A stretch of 64,000 nucleotides of DNA from assembly GCA_002110485.1 (NCBI GenBank), contig MOWL01000049.1:372001-436000 (forward strand), written 5' to 3'. Below, in pieces: positions 34,627 through 47,130 of the stretch (positions are counted from its first letter, which is position 1; each line of letters opens with the position of its first letter). The DNA is from Emergomyces orientalis. Taxonomy: Eukaryota; Ascomycota; Eurotiomycetes; Onygenales; Ajellomycetaceae. Both the position numbers and the translations under genes were made by a program. A model generated the notes under the pieces. The model was not told the origin of the DNA, made no database searches, and saw nothing but the letters and a program-made list of their open reading frames with translations.

Positions 34627-37600
34627 CTACATCAACCCGGCTCTGCGAAAGATGTTGAAACCGATGTACGGGTTGTTACTGCCTTGCAAACTCTCATTTT
34701 CAGATGTGTTTTTAGCATTGCTCTCATCTTCGCTTCCCTTATGGCTCCGGATAAGCGTCTTCAGCGTCTCGCGTCCATTCGAGCTGAATCCACCATTGGT
34801 TCGGGGGGTTTTCAGGCTGGTACTAGGTGCAGGTTGAGAAAAAGCTGGTGTTCCGAACCCGACGGTGCGTGTAGTATGGGTGTTTTCTGCAGCGGGTGCT
34901 TCATCCGAGAGCCACTGACCAGTCTTAGGCCAACTTTTCTTGAGGTCGCGAAACGGGGTGATCAATGACCTCCTTGCTGATCCTCCACAGGGGGGTAAAG
35001 CTGGATGCTTGCCAATCCTATCTTTGGCGGCCATGAGATTGGAGTCGGACTCCGAATCGCAATCAGAATCAGAGCTGCTAGACTCTGACGATGACATGTG
35101 AATGTTTCCATCTCTGATATCTCTGAGAGGAGCTTTTCCATTACGCTGTTCTGGTTCTCCCGAGCGTCCCAGCTCTGACATGTTGGCGTTCAATTTCTTC
35201 GAACCTAGCTCAGGTTCCGGAGAGTGGGGTTCGCAATCTGACCGAGGCTGCTTAGAGCTGTTGGGTGCATTGGCGGATTCCGACTCTGGTCTCTTCCGCT
35301 TCAGGCCGTTTCTTTGTTCGAATGTTGCTGTTTCCCCTTCGACGTTTTGCACCGAGAGTCCATTTCCCGTGCCAGGCGGCGAATTCACCGTCATAGCAAA
35401 GCTGCCTGTGGATGGCATATCAAGAGAAGGGGAAGTCAGGGAAGCCTTGGAACCGGAAGCATCTGATGGCTCTTCAGTACGGGGTTTCCTCATATCTCTC
35501 GAGTTTTCCTGAGAGGTACCGTCCAGGCCAGTTCGGTCCTGTGACTTGTTTCGAGACCCACTTGATGAGACCATCGCAGCCTCGTCGTTCTTGTTTGTTT
35601 CCTCATTTTCGTCCTCTTCACGATGATACCTTCCATTCTGGCCCACTCCCGGGTTACTTTCTGCAGAGGGATCCGCTTCAGAGTGATTCTGAAGAATTAT
35701 CTTAGCCTGCTTTAACTTCTTCTCGTACTTATTAATCTTATATCCGCTCTTCTTCAAATTGGCATTGTAAAGCTTCTCTGTAAAATGCTTGACGTCTTCA
35801 ACACGCCCACAATAGTCTTCACTTTTTCCCCGAAGTCTTCCATCATCAATTTTCTTCTGGAGTTCACATTCGGTACGCATCCATTCAACCCGTTCCGGAG
35901 TCACGCCAGGTGGATACACGGTGTTGCCGACTTTGACTGATGAGACAGAAGCGGGAGTGGACTGGTTGTCAACTTTCGGGTCATCTATGAACGAAACAGA
36001 ACGTCGGGTAGATATAGTTCTAGGCGAGGACTTTTGGGCTGAACGCAGCGCCGGAATGAGAGGTGTACGCAAATCGCTGGAGCTGGATTTCTCAGATTCT
36101 AACACGAAACCCCGACGCTCGGATGGAGCTTGGCTTGCTGGACGAGGGCGAGGAAATGCTGGGGTGGCCGACACACCCGTCCTAAATTTGCCGTTGCTAT
36201 CATTTACAGTCGGTGGCTGGCTCATTGAAAAAGATCTTCCGCATTTCACTGCTGATGCAGTAATTCTCAGCCCGGGTTCCTCTGGACCAAGCGGTCGGCC
36301 AGGCGAGCTGTGAGACGGTCTCCTGGAATTGTTTTGTGCGTCCATTGTCAATTCAAGGGCATCAAGGCCATTTTGAGTCTGCAATTTAGGTGCGCTACCA
36401 TTGTCAGGAGTTTGGAGTATGTCAACTGGCGCAGAAGCCGGCTTTTGTGGTGTCCTTTTGGGAGTTGTGACTCGGGGGTTGTTTCGCGCTCCGGATATAT
36501 GCGCTCCAGCATCATCATCCGAGAGATCAGTGTCTGGGATATCGGAGTAAACAGGTTTGCTAGCTTTAGCGTCCAAATGAGTTGGCTGGTGGGTACTAGA
36601 CATTGGAGTTGAACTTTTGTTCGTGGGGTTGGAGGCATTTGCGTCGCTCATTGCATTGTAATTTCTTTCATGTCGATTTCCGCCAACGAATGAATTTCCT
36701 CCAGGCGGGAACCCATTTCCCTGACCCCTGCTGGCAGTCTGGGAAGGTTTTGGCCCGTCAATTATTTCAATATCAGAGTCAGCGATTGTGACAGGAGTGT
36801 TAGTGTTCTTATTTGATGGCGTTTTTGTAGCAGCTTTCCCCTGGGTGGAATTTTTCGCATTTTCAGCAGGAGTAAGAGGAAGCTTGATTGCCATTGATTT
36901 TCTTCCCGGGCCGCGAATACTTGACTTCCTAGTCCCACGTCGAACACCTGAATGATTGTCGACGGTCATTTCGTTATCATCCCTTTGGACCTGGCCCGCG
37001 GGCTTATCTTCGCCTATATCGCTGTCAAGGACGATCGCGTTATTCACTCTATCCCCAGGGGACGCAAGTAACGTTTCCAAATTACGTTGCATTGTAAGTT
37101 CATCGCCACGACTTATATTGCGTCGTTGTTGTTTGGTAGATCGAGGATTCTTTAGCTTCTTGGGCTCCTGATCAGTAGAGGGAATGGCATAGATATCATC
37201 CGCTTCCACCTGTCTCTTCCTGGGCGCTGCAGCTTTCGAGTTGTTGTTTGTCGAAGACGGGGAGCGAAGCTTAGTATTGGACAATGAAAAATTCGGCACC
37301 AAAGTTCGTGCTAGGGGCAAACTGGCTCTCAATGATGCTTGTCGGTCCATGCCATGCATCGCTGCTTCTTCTGATAATGTGGAAAATTTGAGTTAGCGCC
37401 TATTGCAAGACTAAGGGATAGATAGACGTTTTGTGGGAGCTTTACGCTTAGCATAGTCATATCTCAATGCATCGAAAATAGTGCCGCCATAGCCTATTTC
37501 CTCTTCCTGGGTCAACACAACCGATCTTCCACAAATATCTATTGACGGGGTGCGTTCATCGTTGGGTAAGTCTATATGTAAATAAATGCTTGTGTTAGCA

Positions 37601-38402
37601 GATACTACTACGGTCATCGCAGAACCGAGGGGGAAAAAAATAAGCGCGTACTTACCCCGATTTTTGCCTGCAGAGGAGGTGAAGTTTCTGGGTTTCTGGG
37701 AATCTTCCACCAAAATAGGCGACGCATGGGTATGGTTATCTTGTCTATTGGGTCTTTCTTCACCACTTTCGGTGGACGGAACAGCTTTATCCGACTCGGG
37801 GCGCTGTGCAGCATGCGATGGGCTAGTGGCAGGTCCCTTTGTGAATCTGGCAGTCGTAGGGCCAGACTCGTTACGTGGCGAATCAGAAAATAACGGCGGG
37901 GGGGCGCGAGCATAGTTGCTCGTTACTGCAGCCCAGTCCTGTAGCACTGAACCATATCGTTCAGGACACCCAGGCTGTTGGATGACCCGAATAGCACCTC
38001 TCTGATCCAGGCCATCAGCGAGAGCTTTTCCGCTATCCACAAACACGTCCGCCACTGTCAACTCTGCATCCAGGGTATCCTCTTCATGCTTGTCATCCAC
38101 GAGCTTCTTGATTTCGAGCGGCCTAGGGGTCCAGATCAATGTGTTGTTAGCAAAATATTTCTCCTCCCACTTAGCATCTGCAGTAAAGAATCAACTCACC
38201 CAGCATCAGGCTTCAGCCTCTTCCATTTCTCTTGTATCAGATAGGCCAACTTTCCCAGAGTCACCTGTTCGGGTCGCCATACCACCATGAGGAACGTCGT
38301 GGCTTTGCGGACGTCTTCGCCATTAGCAGCACCATCTGGCGTAGACGATTGACCAAGCTGCTCCCTTGGGAAGACTTTGACCGTTAAACGGAGAAGAACC
38401 AT
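34627..38402 (-). CDS. Net1/Dnt1-like nucleolar protein (Cdc14-binding N-terminal domain)
   Basis: Four exons (38200-38402, 37656-38122, 37446-37571, 34627-37370) give about 1179 residues. The first ~130 residues look like the ubiquitin-like N-terminal domain of yeast Net1/Cfi1 and fission-yeast Dnt1: LRLTVKVFP, TFLMVVWRPEQVTLGKLAYLIQEKW, then LEIKKLVDD and ELTVADVF in exon 2. The rest is disordered, rich in Ser, Asn and charge. A conserved island (GVTPERVEWMRTECELQKKID) sits in mid-protein before a coiled-coil-like KKLKQAKIIL. In yeasts these proteins tether Cdc14 phosphatase and silencing factors in the nucleolus; here that role is inferred from the domain alone. The first intron has a clean GCTAAC branch site. 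A longer start at 38507 is possible. Its end converges on the aminotransferase. Confidence 0.75.
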
Positions 38403-39531
38403 TGTCGCAGGCGCAGGCGAGCTCCGGTCCCTCTCCTCAGCCGTTGGTGGGGTCTGTCCCTTGCAGGATTGGGGATTGCGCAGAGGATAATCAGATTGTC
38501 GTCTCAATGGGTTTGGGCAAAAAAACTATAAACCCAACAAGGCTTCGAAAGAGAGAGGATAGACCGTTTCTAGCGCCGGTATTGAACGTAGCGTTGAAAG
38601 AAACCGGCTAGCATGGGCGCGATAGCAATTGGGATACCGAAGAAGGGTGCAGGGATGAACGGGGAGAGGAGAGGGAGAACGAACACTTGGGGCAGGAAAG
38701 GAGACGATGGGAATGGCACCCCCCAGGCAGGTTAATGGAAGAGAGCAGTGAATTGGGGAAAAGAGGGGCTATATTTGTCTTGTTATGTTGCGTTGTATTG
38801 TGTTGTGTTATGTTGTGTTGTGTCGTGGGAAAGGTTGAACTTGAAGCCGGGGAAGTTCAACTGAGGGCGCGTGCTGTGAATGTCCAAGCTTCTTCTTCGC
38901 CTTCGCCCAAGCATGAATGCACTAGTAAATGCTGCTAGAAATAGCTTGTTGGCTAGACCCTGGCCTAGATCTGCCAAACCTGTCACATTTACAGAGACAA
39001 CTATCGAGGACTTTCATGTCCACTTGATACCACCACACACATACAATCACAAGTTTAACGGACTGCGACTTGGGAAAAATGGGTGAGTGGAGCAGAGAAA
39101 TATACAATTTATGTCAAGTATTGTGAATATGGCAGTGTCCATCAAAACCAAAACTTATCCATTTACGCGCTTTCAAAGTAACTAATAAGTGAACGTTAAC
39201 AGGACAGTAATCTTTTGAAATAGTATGAAAATAACAGTAGAAATGACAAAGCACAGTATCCAAGAAAAGAAATCAACGAATTGAATGAAAAACAACTCTA
39301 ATACGCCTGCTACGTATAACATTCACAGGAAGTAAAATAAAACTTAGCGCAAACCTCCCATCATATCTCATTATCCATACAACAAAATTTAACGCAAAAC
39401 AGGTTTTCTATCAAGAAGTTTAATAAAAATTGAAAGAAAAGAAAAAGAAAGGAAAATAGTTCGAGTTTCATAATAATCGTATCATCAACAACAACATTCC
39501 ATCCAACTCCCAGGCCTGCCGAGCAGCCACT
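38403..39531. other. Intergenic, with TGTTG-type repeat
   Basis: This holds the promoter of the Net1/Dnt1-like gene and the 3' UTR of IRE1. A TGTTG/TGTTA repeat lies about 380-425 bases upstream of the first gene. No coding sequence is supported. Confidence 0.5.
38779..38827. repeat. Imperfect (TGTTG)n repeat
   Basis: About nine five-base units of the form TGTT(G/A) with a few changes lie upstream of the Net1/Dnt1-like gene. Confidence 0.8.
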
Positions 39532-42500
39532 TCACACAGGGGGTGTGAAGTAACGCTTGAATCTCTCTACTTTTGTAAGTTGCAGCTGCATAATTACCCA
39601 ATGACAGTTAATCAACAGGCTGGGGAATCGCACCGCCCAGAATTGGAGATAGCCCACAGGTAACCCTCCGATATTGGCTTTGAGATGTTCCGGCATATCG
39701 TTGTAATGGTTGCGCTTGTTCCGAAGCGCGCGCAAAAGGTCTAGCATCTTCGACCCCGTGTATTTCCGCTGTTTGCCAAGGCTGTCCTTGAAGTCCTTGG
39801 GCAAAAGCTTGAGAAAGTCCATATCCAATCCCATGACGTCGGGAGCAACCGATTCAAGACAGAGAAGATCTGCTGATGGAGGGTCGCGCGGTTCGAATTC
39901 GAAATGGTCCGATACATCACAGAGGAAGTTAAGACGTTCTGCGGGCGACCAGAAGAAAGGATGCAGCAAAACGGTAGTAGCATCAGGGCTTAATATATTT
40001 GTTAATTTCTGTAGCTCAAAGCTTGGAGATTATTACAATTGAGTTGGGAAAACTTACCGACGACGTGGATCCAGAGACAACATTTGCCTGATCAAATCAT
40101 CCGCCTCGAAAGCGTAGTCTCCGAGTTTCTGCAACTCATCCAAATTATGATATCCTTTGACAATATTCGCCTCACGCATGAATTTTCCATCTTTGTCGAA
40201 TGGGTGACCACCACGAGTCAACACGTAGTAAAACACGCATCCAAGTGAGAATATGTCAATGGCACGTGTCGCTCTTCGGTTTGTTTGAGGGTCAACGACT
40301 GCAGGCTCAGAGGAGTCGGCACTCTGGTTGTCCCAGTTTGCAGGGTTCGAAGTGGTTTGGTCGTCGTCAACGAGAAGTTCCGGAGCACGCCAGCCAGATG
40401 TCCCAGCAGCGTGTGCAGTGGTAGCTCTGAAGGAGCTTTGATTATCCTCCAATTTTTTACACAAGCCAAAGTCAGAGATAAGCAATCTAAGGGCATTCGA
40501 ACCCGTTCTAAGCTTGGGTGCGGCCACGAGGATATTTTGGGGCTTCAAATCACGGTGGACAATTTTCAACGAATGAAGGTAGCGAACTCCAGCGGTGATT
40601 TGCCACAAAACATCCGGTACGTCGAGCCCTCCATTGACCAGGCCGGGATAATCAAACGGCTTTTCCACCACATCCTGTAATGAAGCGGGGCACAGTTCCA
40701 GTCCGATATAAAGAAAACCTGCGGTTTGCTCTCGACAAAAGTATCGAATTACGTTGTTGTGGTCATCACTTTCCTGCAATAAACCGACCTCGTGAGATGC
40801 AATATCATAGAACTCCACCAACATCCGTTTGACTGCCACATCCCGACCATCAAAAGCACCTTTGTAGACAACAGTTCCATGGCTACCATGCCCTAAAACC
40901 TTATCTGTGTGAACCTTCAGTTGGCCGATTCTAATTGAGCCATCTATTTCCATCATCTCTGTTGAAATACTCCTCACAATTTGCTTCTCGGGTCCTAGCT
41001 TCTTTGCAATCTCCGTGGTGTCATTTTCGGACGGCGGCTCGGTGGATGTTCTACCTTCTCCGTCTTCAGCCTGTTTTTGATTCTGATTCTTCTTGCCACG
41101 TTTGTGTGCTGCGCCACCCCGTCGTCCACGGCGAGCTTTTTTCTTTGCTTTCTCCGGCGTCTGAAGTAGCGATAACTCTTCAATATTATCGTCCTCATCA
41201 TTATTATGTAGAGGTTCCTGGATCCTGACTCTCGGTGTAGAATTATTATCCCCAATTGAATGCTGTGATTTTGGTCGTGGTGTTGTATCACTACCCTGGC
41301 CAAGGGTTGGGACAGTAATATCGACAGTAACGCCGGGGCTGAGCGCTCTACCCATATCACGAGAAGATGCGACCCTATTTGCATCAAATTCTGAAGGAAT
41401 TGGCGGTGTTGAGGCGATTATTGGTGTAGAAGGTGCCGAAGACAGAGGTTTGCCATTGATAGATATAACATTTTTAAGGTCAAGTTTCTGCTTCGCAAGC
41501 TCCTGTAAATTGTTGGAGTTGAAATAAAGAAATGTCCCGAAGGCAAGGAGTATCAGAGTAACAATGACATCAACCACATTATCCCACCCTTTTTGAATAA
41601 GGACGCCTGGTCTAATCGTGGGATTGGGGGGGGATCTAGGTGGAAGTCTCGCAATATCCCTAGGGGTATCATTTGACCAATCTGCCGGGGGGCCAGAAAT
41701 GCTAGGAATAGTTCGCTGATACTTGCCCGACGGCTCATTGAGAGAGTGGACGCCAGCCAAAGCTGCCCTCTGCTGAGCAAGGCTGTGGCTCATCAAAGGT
41801 TTCTCGTTCACAAGATAGTCCTTCTCGTAGCATTCTGCTTGTCTCGCACGTCCCGTGACTAGTGGATACGTGGCCTCCGACATCGCATACCAACCACCAT
41901 TCTCGGTGCAATTTACAAAAACACGAGACTCTCGATCCTCGGGAGTATTGGCACCAAAATTAGCATCTGGAGGGGTAAGTGGCTGGGCAAGGAGAACAAG
42001 AGAGGTGTCGGGCGAGTCAATGCGAGAAGGGCGGGCAACATCGAAAACCCGCGCAACAGGCGAAGTAAATCGTTGAGTGTAACGACGTCCATCTATTTTT
42101 GAATGGTCAAATCCGAAGACAACCCCGTCATGCATGCTGTAAATGTGTCGTTCGTCCATCGTTCGGAAATATTGACTTTGGAGGTCAATGTCTCGATTGT
42201 TCGGGCCCCATTCAGAGTATTTAATGGTGCAGATAGGATTTCCAGTTTCTGTGTTTTGAATAGTTACCATGTACTCGACCCGGCCAAGGGTGAGCGTGCC
42301 ATTTGTTTCACATTCCTCGTCATCGAGAACCTCCAGGTCGTTGACCCGCCGACAACTCTGTTCTGTTGGGGTGGCGGAACCTCGAGAGCTAAAGACGCGA
42401 AGAATCGCGCCTGTGCGAGCATCTACGGTATAGAGCGTTGTTTCCTTTCTAGCGGTATAGGTAACGGGAGGGTCGGTTCCGGAAAATGGAGTCTCGTCAA

Positions 42501-43098
42501 CCAGAGCCTTCACTGTCAAACCCAATTTCTGGAGGCCTCCATTGGGAGCCTGGTTGTAGATGTAAAGGTTCCCGTCCCGGCTAGGTTCGACAATCCAAAT
42601 AAAATCATCTTCAGGCTGTGCATCGGCAAAACCAGTTCGATTGGATTGATGGTATATTGTTTCTACCATGGGGCTGCTTGGAACCTCGAGGGCCCATCGC
42701 GCAGCCCCGGTCTTTCGATCCCTCGCGTGAATGGTTCCATCGACGGTCGCCAGGAGGACAAAGTCCTCAACCTCCCAATCCTGCAAGGACCGCGCTTGGA
42801 GCTGCGGAACCGGGCCAGCATTGGAGTTGGTCCGGGCAGGAGGTGCTCGAACGGCGGGGCTAGAGGCCGCCAGAGCAACAGTCGCTACGGCGCTCGCATC
42901 GTTGGGGTTTGCGAGATGGGGGAGTGAGTGTGAATATGATTGATCGTGTGATTGAACGTGGGTGTCTCGAAAATAAGCCTGTGGAGGCTCGACATTCTGA
43001 GCAAGAGGCTGCTGCTGCTGAGCGGCCAAGAGCGGGAGGAGGAAGAGGGCAACGCTGGTCGGAAGAGAAGAGCGGGCACCAGGCAGCCGCCAGACCAT
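39532..43098 (-). CDS. IRE1: IRE1 kinase/endoribonuclease, unfolded-protein-response sensor
   Basis: Two exons (40058-43098 and 39532-39988) give about 1165 residues. IRE1 senses unfolded protein in the ER lumen and splices the HAC1-type mRNA. Domains in order: signal peptide (VALFLLPLLAA); lumenal beta-rich sensor (FVLLATVDGTIHARDRKTGAARW); one membrane helix near residues 508-527 (VDVIVTLILLAFGTFLYF); a basic linker (KKKARRGRRGG); kinase from about 730 with GHGSHG loop, VAVKRM lysine, HRDLKPQN near 848 and SDFG near 876; and a C-terminal KEN RNase domain. The RNase motif LRALRNKRNHY keeps the Arg, Asn and His needed for cleavage in yeast Ire1. The single intron splits the Arg codon between DPRRR and PDATTV. 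All key residues appear intact. The gene should be constitutively expressed at low level. Confidence 0.95.
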
Positions 43099-43333
43099 CG
43101 TGGAGACCTACAATTTGAGTGAGCGTAGGCCAAAATGTTCCCTGACTGATTGAGGCTGCAGATGATCCGCAAAGCCCGTAGGTGACATCAGAAACTGTGT
43201 TCAACCTCCTGCTCTAGGGGGGAGAGGGACACCGTGAGAGGTTGGAAACGGAGCAGCGGAGGAGTGGAGCAGTGGAGTTGATAGAGATGGTCAGGAGAAC
43301 TTGGTGGAAGGAAAGAAATGCGGGAGAGAGAGA

Positions 43334-43363
43334 GGGGTGGGGGGGATGGGGGGGATGGGGGGA
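43334..43363 (+). repeat. GGGGGAT-type tandem repeat
   Basis: G runs separated by AT or T repeat about four times, roughly 235-265 bases upstream of the IRE1 start; a GGAT repeat follows near 43405. Confidence 0.8.
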
Positions 43364-44341
43364 TAGAAAAATGATATGATGTGAGAAGAGAGGTGGATGG
43401 CTTGATGGATGGATGGATGATGGAACAATGTCAGTTAGTGGTCGAGCGGAAGTTGGGGAAGATGAAATTGTGGATGTGGGAGAACTATTACTCAGCAGCC
43501 TGGTACAGGTAATTTACCAAGTTTCAGCCACCCCCGTAACACGTGTAGCAATAGTAAACATGAACCACCTGTTTTGGAGTACATTCAGGTAATATTCTTG
43601 TGTTATCCGGTTACAACTTTACGAAAATATCTTCTTTTTATAGATCTGCCAAGAGTTTTGAACAGCATTTGAGCAGCGGAGAGAATTCAGGGAGGAGTTG
43701 AATATATATAATATTTCTATTTCTAAGGGATATATAAGGGATATACAGAGAGATATTCCGAAAGCCATCGTTATATATGCTATCTTAGTAAGTATAATAC
43801 ATTTATATATTACCAAATAGGTGCTGAAAAGTTGAAAGGAATCCCCTTATAAAGTCGTGCAAAAATATGTAAAATATATATTTCTCTATGGTATATCTCG
43901 CTGTCTAGCTGTCAATCAATATAGTTATTGGGGCTGATTTGAATGTATTAGTTATGCAAGTTACCACATCATTCTCACTCTTTGTTCTTTTATTCCTTTC
44001 TTTCATTTTTTCCCATGTGCAACTTTTGTAGTGTAGTAGATAAAATACTCTATTGAGAGGATTGGTCTCAAGTTAGATTTACCGGTATTGCGCATGGGCA
44101 AAATATATGCACCAAGCAATATATTTCATTGTCTGTGCCTGCCTTTGTTCTGATTGCATATTGCCATTCGGACCCAGTATCCCAATCAGCTTTCTTTTCT
44201 TTGTCTCTCAGCCTGTAAATCGAGCTCTACAATATTACCATCTACTTGGAAAAATCTCCCAGTACCTGAAGCATGAGCAAATTTTCAGAACATGATAACA
44301 TGTAGCCTTCTCTCTCAGTTAGTGAGATTTTTCACATCCAT

Positions 44342-44367
44342 GGGGGGGCGGGGGCGGGGGCGGGGGC
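44342..44367 (+). repeat. (GGGGGC)n, strong G-quadruplex candidate
   Basis: Four runs of five to seven G separated by single C fit the classical quadruplex rule with one-base loops. It lies about 1.2 kb upstream of IRE1 and 0.6 kb past CCT2. Confidence 0.8.
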
Positions 44368-44898
44368 AGGCGAGTGGCATGTTAAGGGAAGGGAAGAGAA
44401 GCTTTGAGATAAGCAAGTTCACTCCCAGATATTGCTATTGCAGCTGCGATTTTAGTGGGAACCTTATGGAATGAGGATGTCGAGAATGTCGCTCTCGCGG
44501 TATACTACATGACAATGATGGCATACGTCCGGTATCTGCATATTAAAACCTGCGGGAAGTAATACGCCATTGGTTGGGCCTACGACGATGTTATTGAGTT
44601 TACGGACTACAGTCATTGAAGGACCAAGTGCATACGTACACACACAGAAACAAGACCTCGAGTACTTGTTGAAGATTGAACTAGTTTTGTTTACTGGCAT
44701 TGTTTTATTCGACATTGAGTCTCGGCGAATACCATCCCACGGAAATTATGGAATATGGGTGCTGTGGTAGGTACAGCGGTATCATTTTTTACACTTAAAG
44801 AATGTGAGGTAACTTCCAATTGCCTCAGGATCGAGGTTCATCATATTAACTATGTGTCTATTTAAAGGGAATAATGTGACATGCTTTTTTTGGAGGAC

Positions 44899-44921
44899 GG
44901 GGGGGGGGGAGGGGAGGGGGC
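44899..44921 (+). repeat. G-run cluster near the CCT2 3' end
   Basis: A run of about eleven G, then four G and five G separated by single A, lies 56-78 bases past the CCT2 stop codon, so it is probably in the 3' UTR (as C runs in the mRNA). Confidence 0.75.
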
Positions 44922-44976
44922 TGGGAGTTTTCTCATGTGGTTAACGGAAAATTTAAAGCCTTTACAGTTTCGCCAT

Positions 44977-46800
44977 TTACATGCGGTCTCTCTTTCGTGG
45001 AGCACTGCGGATGATGTTGTCAACCCGGAGCAACAGCTGGAAAGCGAGGCATTAATGTTAGCCGTATATCGGATATGGAAAACGGGGATAAACTGAAAAA
45101 TGGGGGATCTTAGGGTCGTACCTCTGCAGCCTCCGATGCTGACGACACGACTGCCCGTTTCAACTTGTAACTCTCTACCACACCTAAATCCCGCATGTCC
45201 GCAATGCCACCGCCAGGGGTCAGAAGATCCAGACCTGAGCTTGTCATGCCATTATTGATAGCTTGTCTCAACCTCGTGACAAGATCGCTAGAGTCTAAGC
45301 CGGCGTTATCTGCAAGAATGGTTGGGAGTTGTTTGAGGGCTTGGGCAAATGCATCCACAGCAATTTGCTTTTTCCCCGTAGTGTTTTGAGCAGTTTGTTC
45401 GACTGCCTTTGCCATCACCATCTCGGCACATCCGCCACCCAACGTTACCTTTGGCTCACGGACTGTCTGGGAGAGTACGGCAAGAGCATCGTGTAGAGAT
45501 CGCTCAGCTTCGTCAAGTAGTTGCTCTGTAGCACCCCGGAGGACGATGGTACAGGCTTGACCGTCCGCAACACCGGAGAATTTTATCAGAGTGTCCTCCC
45601 CAATGATAACTTCCTCGATAACATCGCACCGGCCTAGTTTCACCTGGTCTGGATGGTCAAATGTTGATGCGATCTCTCCTCCAGTGACCAGTGCGAGACG
45701 CTCAATGCCGTCGAAATCGGCGTGCTCGATAGAAACAATGCCCGCATCGGTAAAAAGTTGCTCTGGCCAGTTGTATATGAGTTGCCGGTTCACAAAGCAG
45801 TTGATTCCATGTGACTTAATCTTCTCTACCTTCGCCCGCATCTTTTCTCGTTCTGCCTTCTCCAACTCTGCCAATTTCCCGGTCGAGTCAACCTTAACAC
45901 GGGCACCGAATATTTTGATCTTATCAGTGTCCATAGCGGTGTTGGCGACCAAGATTTTCGCGTTTTCAAGTCTCTTAGGTTGGTTCACACCAATCTTTTT
46001 GTCCAAAATGAACCCTTCGTCGAGATAGGAGTCGCTCAGCTTGCCACCAGCTTTCTTGATAATTTGGATATGACTTAGGTCGGTAGATCCCTTGAGCCTG
46101 AGAACTGCATCACAGGCTAATCTTGCAAACTGATCTCGGTTTTGACTAAGGACTTTTGAGCTGAGGGTCGTGCGAGCGATGGCGTGCAAGTCCTTTCGAA
46201 ATGCCACAGGGTCCTTGCTGTTGTTGACGGCTGTTTTCTCCAGGGCTTCAAGTGCCGCACGACTAGCAATCCTGTAGCCTTCAATGATGGTCTGAGGGTG
46301 TATTTTCCGTTCCACGAGCTTTTCCGCCTCTCTTAGCAGTTCCGCGGCGAGAACGGTAACGGAGGTAGTCCCATCCCCGACTTCATCGTCCTGCACTTTC
46401 GAAATATTAACTAGCACTTTCGCAGCAGCATTGTCGAGAGCTATGGCTTTAAGGATTGTAGCTCCGTCGTTTGTAACCATGATCTCGCCAGTCGAACTGT
46501 TCGATTGCTCGATCGTTAGAAGGGATTGCTGTGGGCATACCCCGCACCAGAACTGAATGGCAGATAACATACGCTGATTGCAGAATTTTGTCCATTCCCT
46601 TGGGTCCCAGAGTGCTCTTCACAAGGTCACCTACTGCGATCGCACCCACAAATGCGGACAGACGAGCATTTTCACCTTTCTCTTCTGTAACATCTTCGGC
46701 GAAAATCTGCGTGGGATTATTGAATGACGCCTGACAAAGTTAGAATCAAAATAGAAGTACATATTTAGACCAAGTAGGACGAAAGAAAGAAACATACCAT
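44977..46800 (-). CDS. CCT2: T-complex protein 1 subunit beta (CCT2)
   Basis: Four exons (46798-46800, 46573-46730, 45122-46496, 44977-45036) give 531 residues, the normal length. CCT2 is one of eight subunits of the cytosolic TRiC chaperonin that folds actin, tubulin and WD40 proteins using ATP. Landmarks: NNPTQIFAED at the start, STLGPKGMDKIL, MVTNDGATILK, the nucleotide motif GDGTTS, and the C-terminal GGGIADM, ending RVDNIIRSAPRK. Exon 1 is exactly the ATG, so the start codon is alone and joined to GCG by a 67-base intron. The last exon is 20 codons; without it the protein would end early in unrelated residues. A TTC repeat (13 units on the sense strand) ends three bases before the ATG. 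The gene is divergent to the WD40-cyclophilin gene. Confidence 0.95.
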
Positions 46801-47130
46801 GATGAAGAAGAAGAAGAAGAAGAAGAAGAAGAAGAAGAAGAACCGCAGCTTAGATAACGACAATAAAGGTTGTTGCGTTCAGAAATGTTGCAAGTGGGCT
46901 GCAGCAACAAGCAAAATAATCCATGGGATGAGTGCTTGAGGTCGTTCTGGTATTTGCAGTAGTATTCTTAGTCAGGGTGGTCCGAGCTGTGTTGGCGCGC
47001 GCTTGTAAATCTTTGGTTTGTTCGTGGACGTTTCACCCACCACATTCCGTACCATCTGTCTTCTGCACATTCAATTAATTGGGGATCCTGACCTTCTAAA
47101 CTTCTTGGTCCGCCAGTGAGAATTCTGGCG
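46801..47130. promoter_or_regulatory. Bidirectional promoter of CCT2 and the WD40-cyclophilin gene
   Basis: Only 330 bases separate the two divergent start codons, so both promoters must lie here. Both products act in protein folding and are broadly expressed, which fits a shared promoter; that is inference. Confidence 0.5.
46804..46842. repeat. (GAA)13 microsatellite in the CCT2 5' leader
   Basis: Thirteen perfect GAA units read TTC on the CCT2 sense strand and end three bases before its ATG. Confidence 0.9.

Larger units (their letters stand above)
43099..44976. other. Intergenic with guanine-run clusters
   Basis: This 1.9 kb is the IRE1 promoter side and the CCT2 3' flank. It is AT-rich in the middle, with three separate G-run clusters near 43334, 44342 and 44899. 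No gene is supported. Confidence 0.5.

Noticed and set aside
35921..36313. Plus-strand open frames over the Net1/Dnt1-like gene
   Set aside because: They are antisense to a low-complexity coding region and show no family pattern.
42103..42927. A 274-codon open frame on the plus strand
   Set aside because: It lies wholly antisense to the IRE1 lumenal domain and has no domain features; it is a shadow of that gene.
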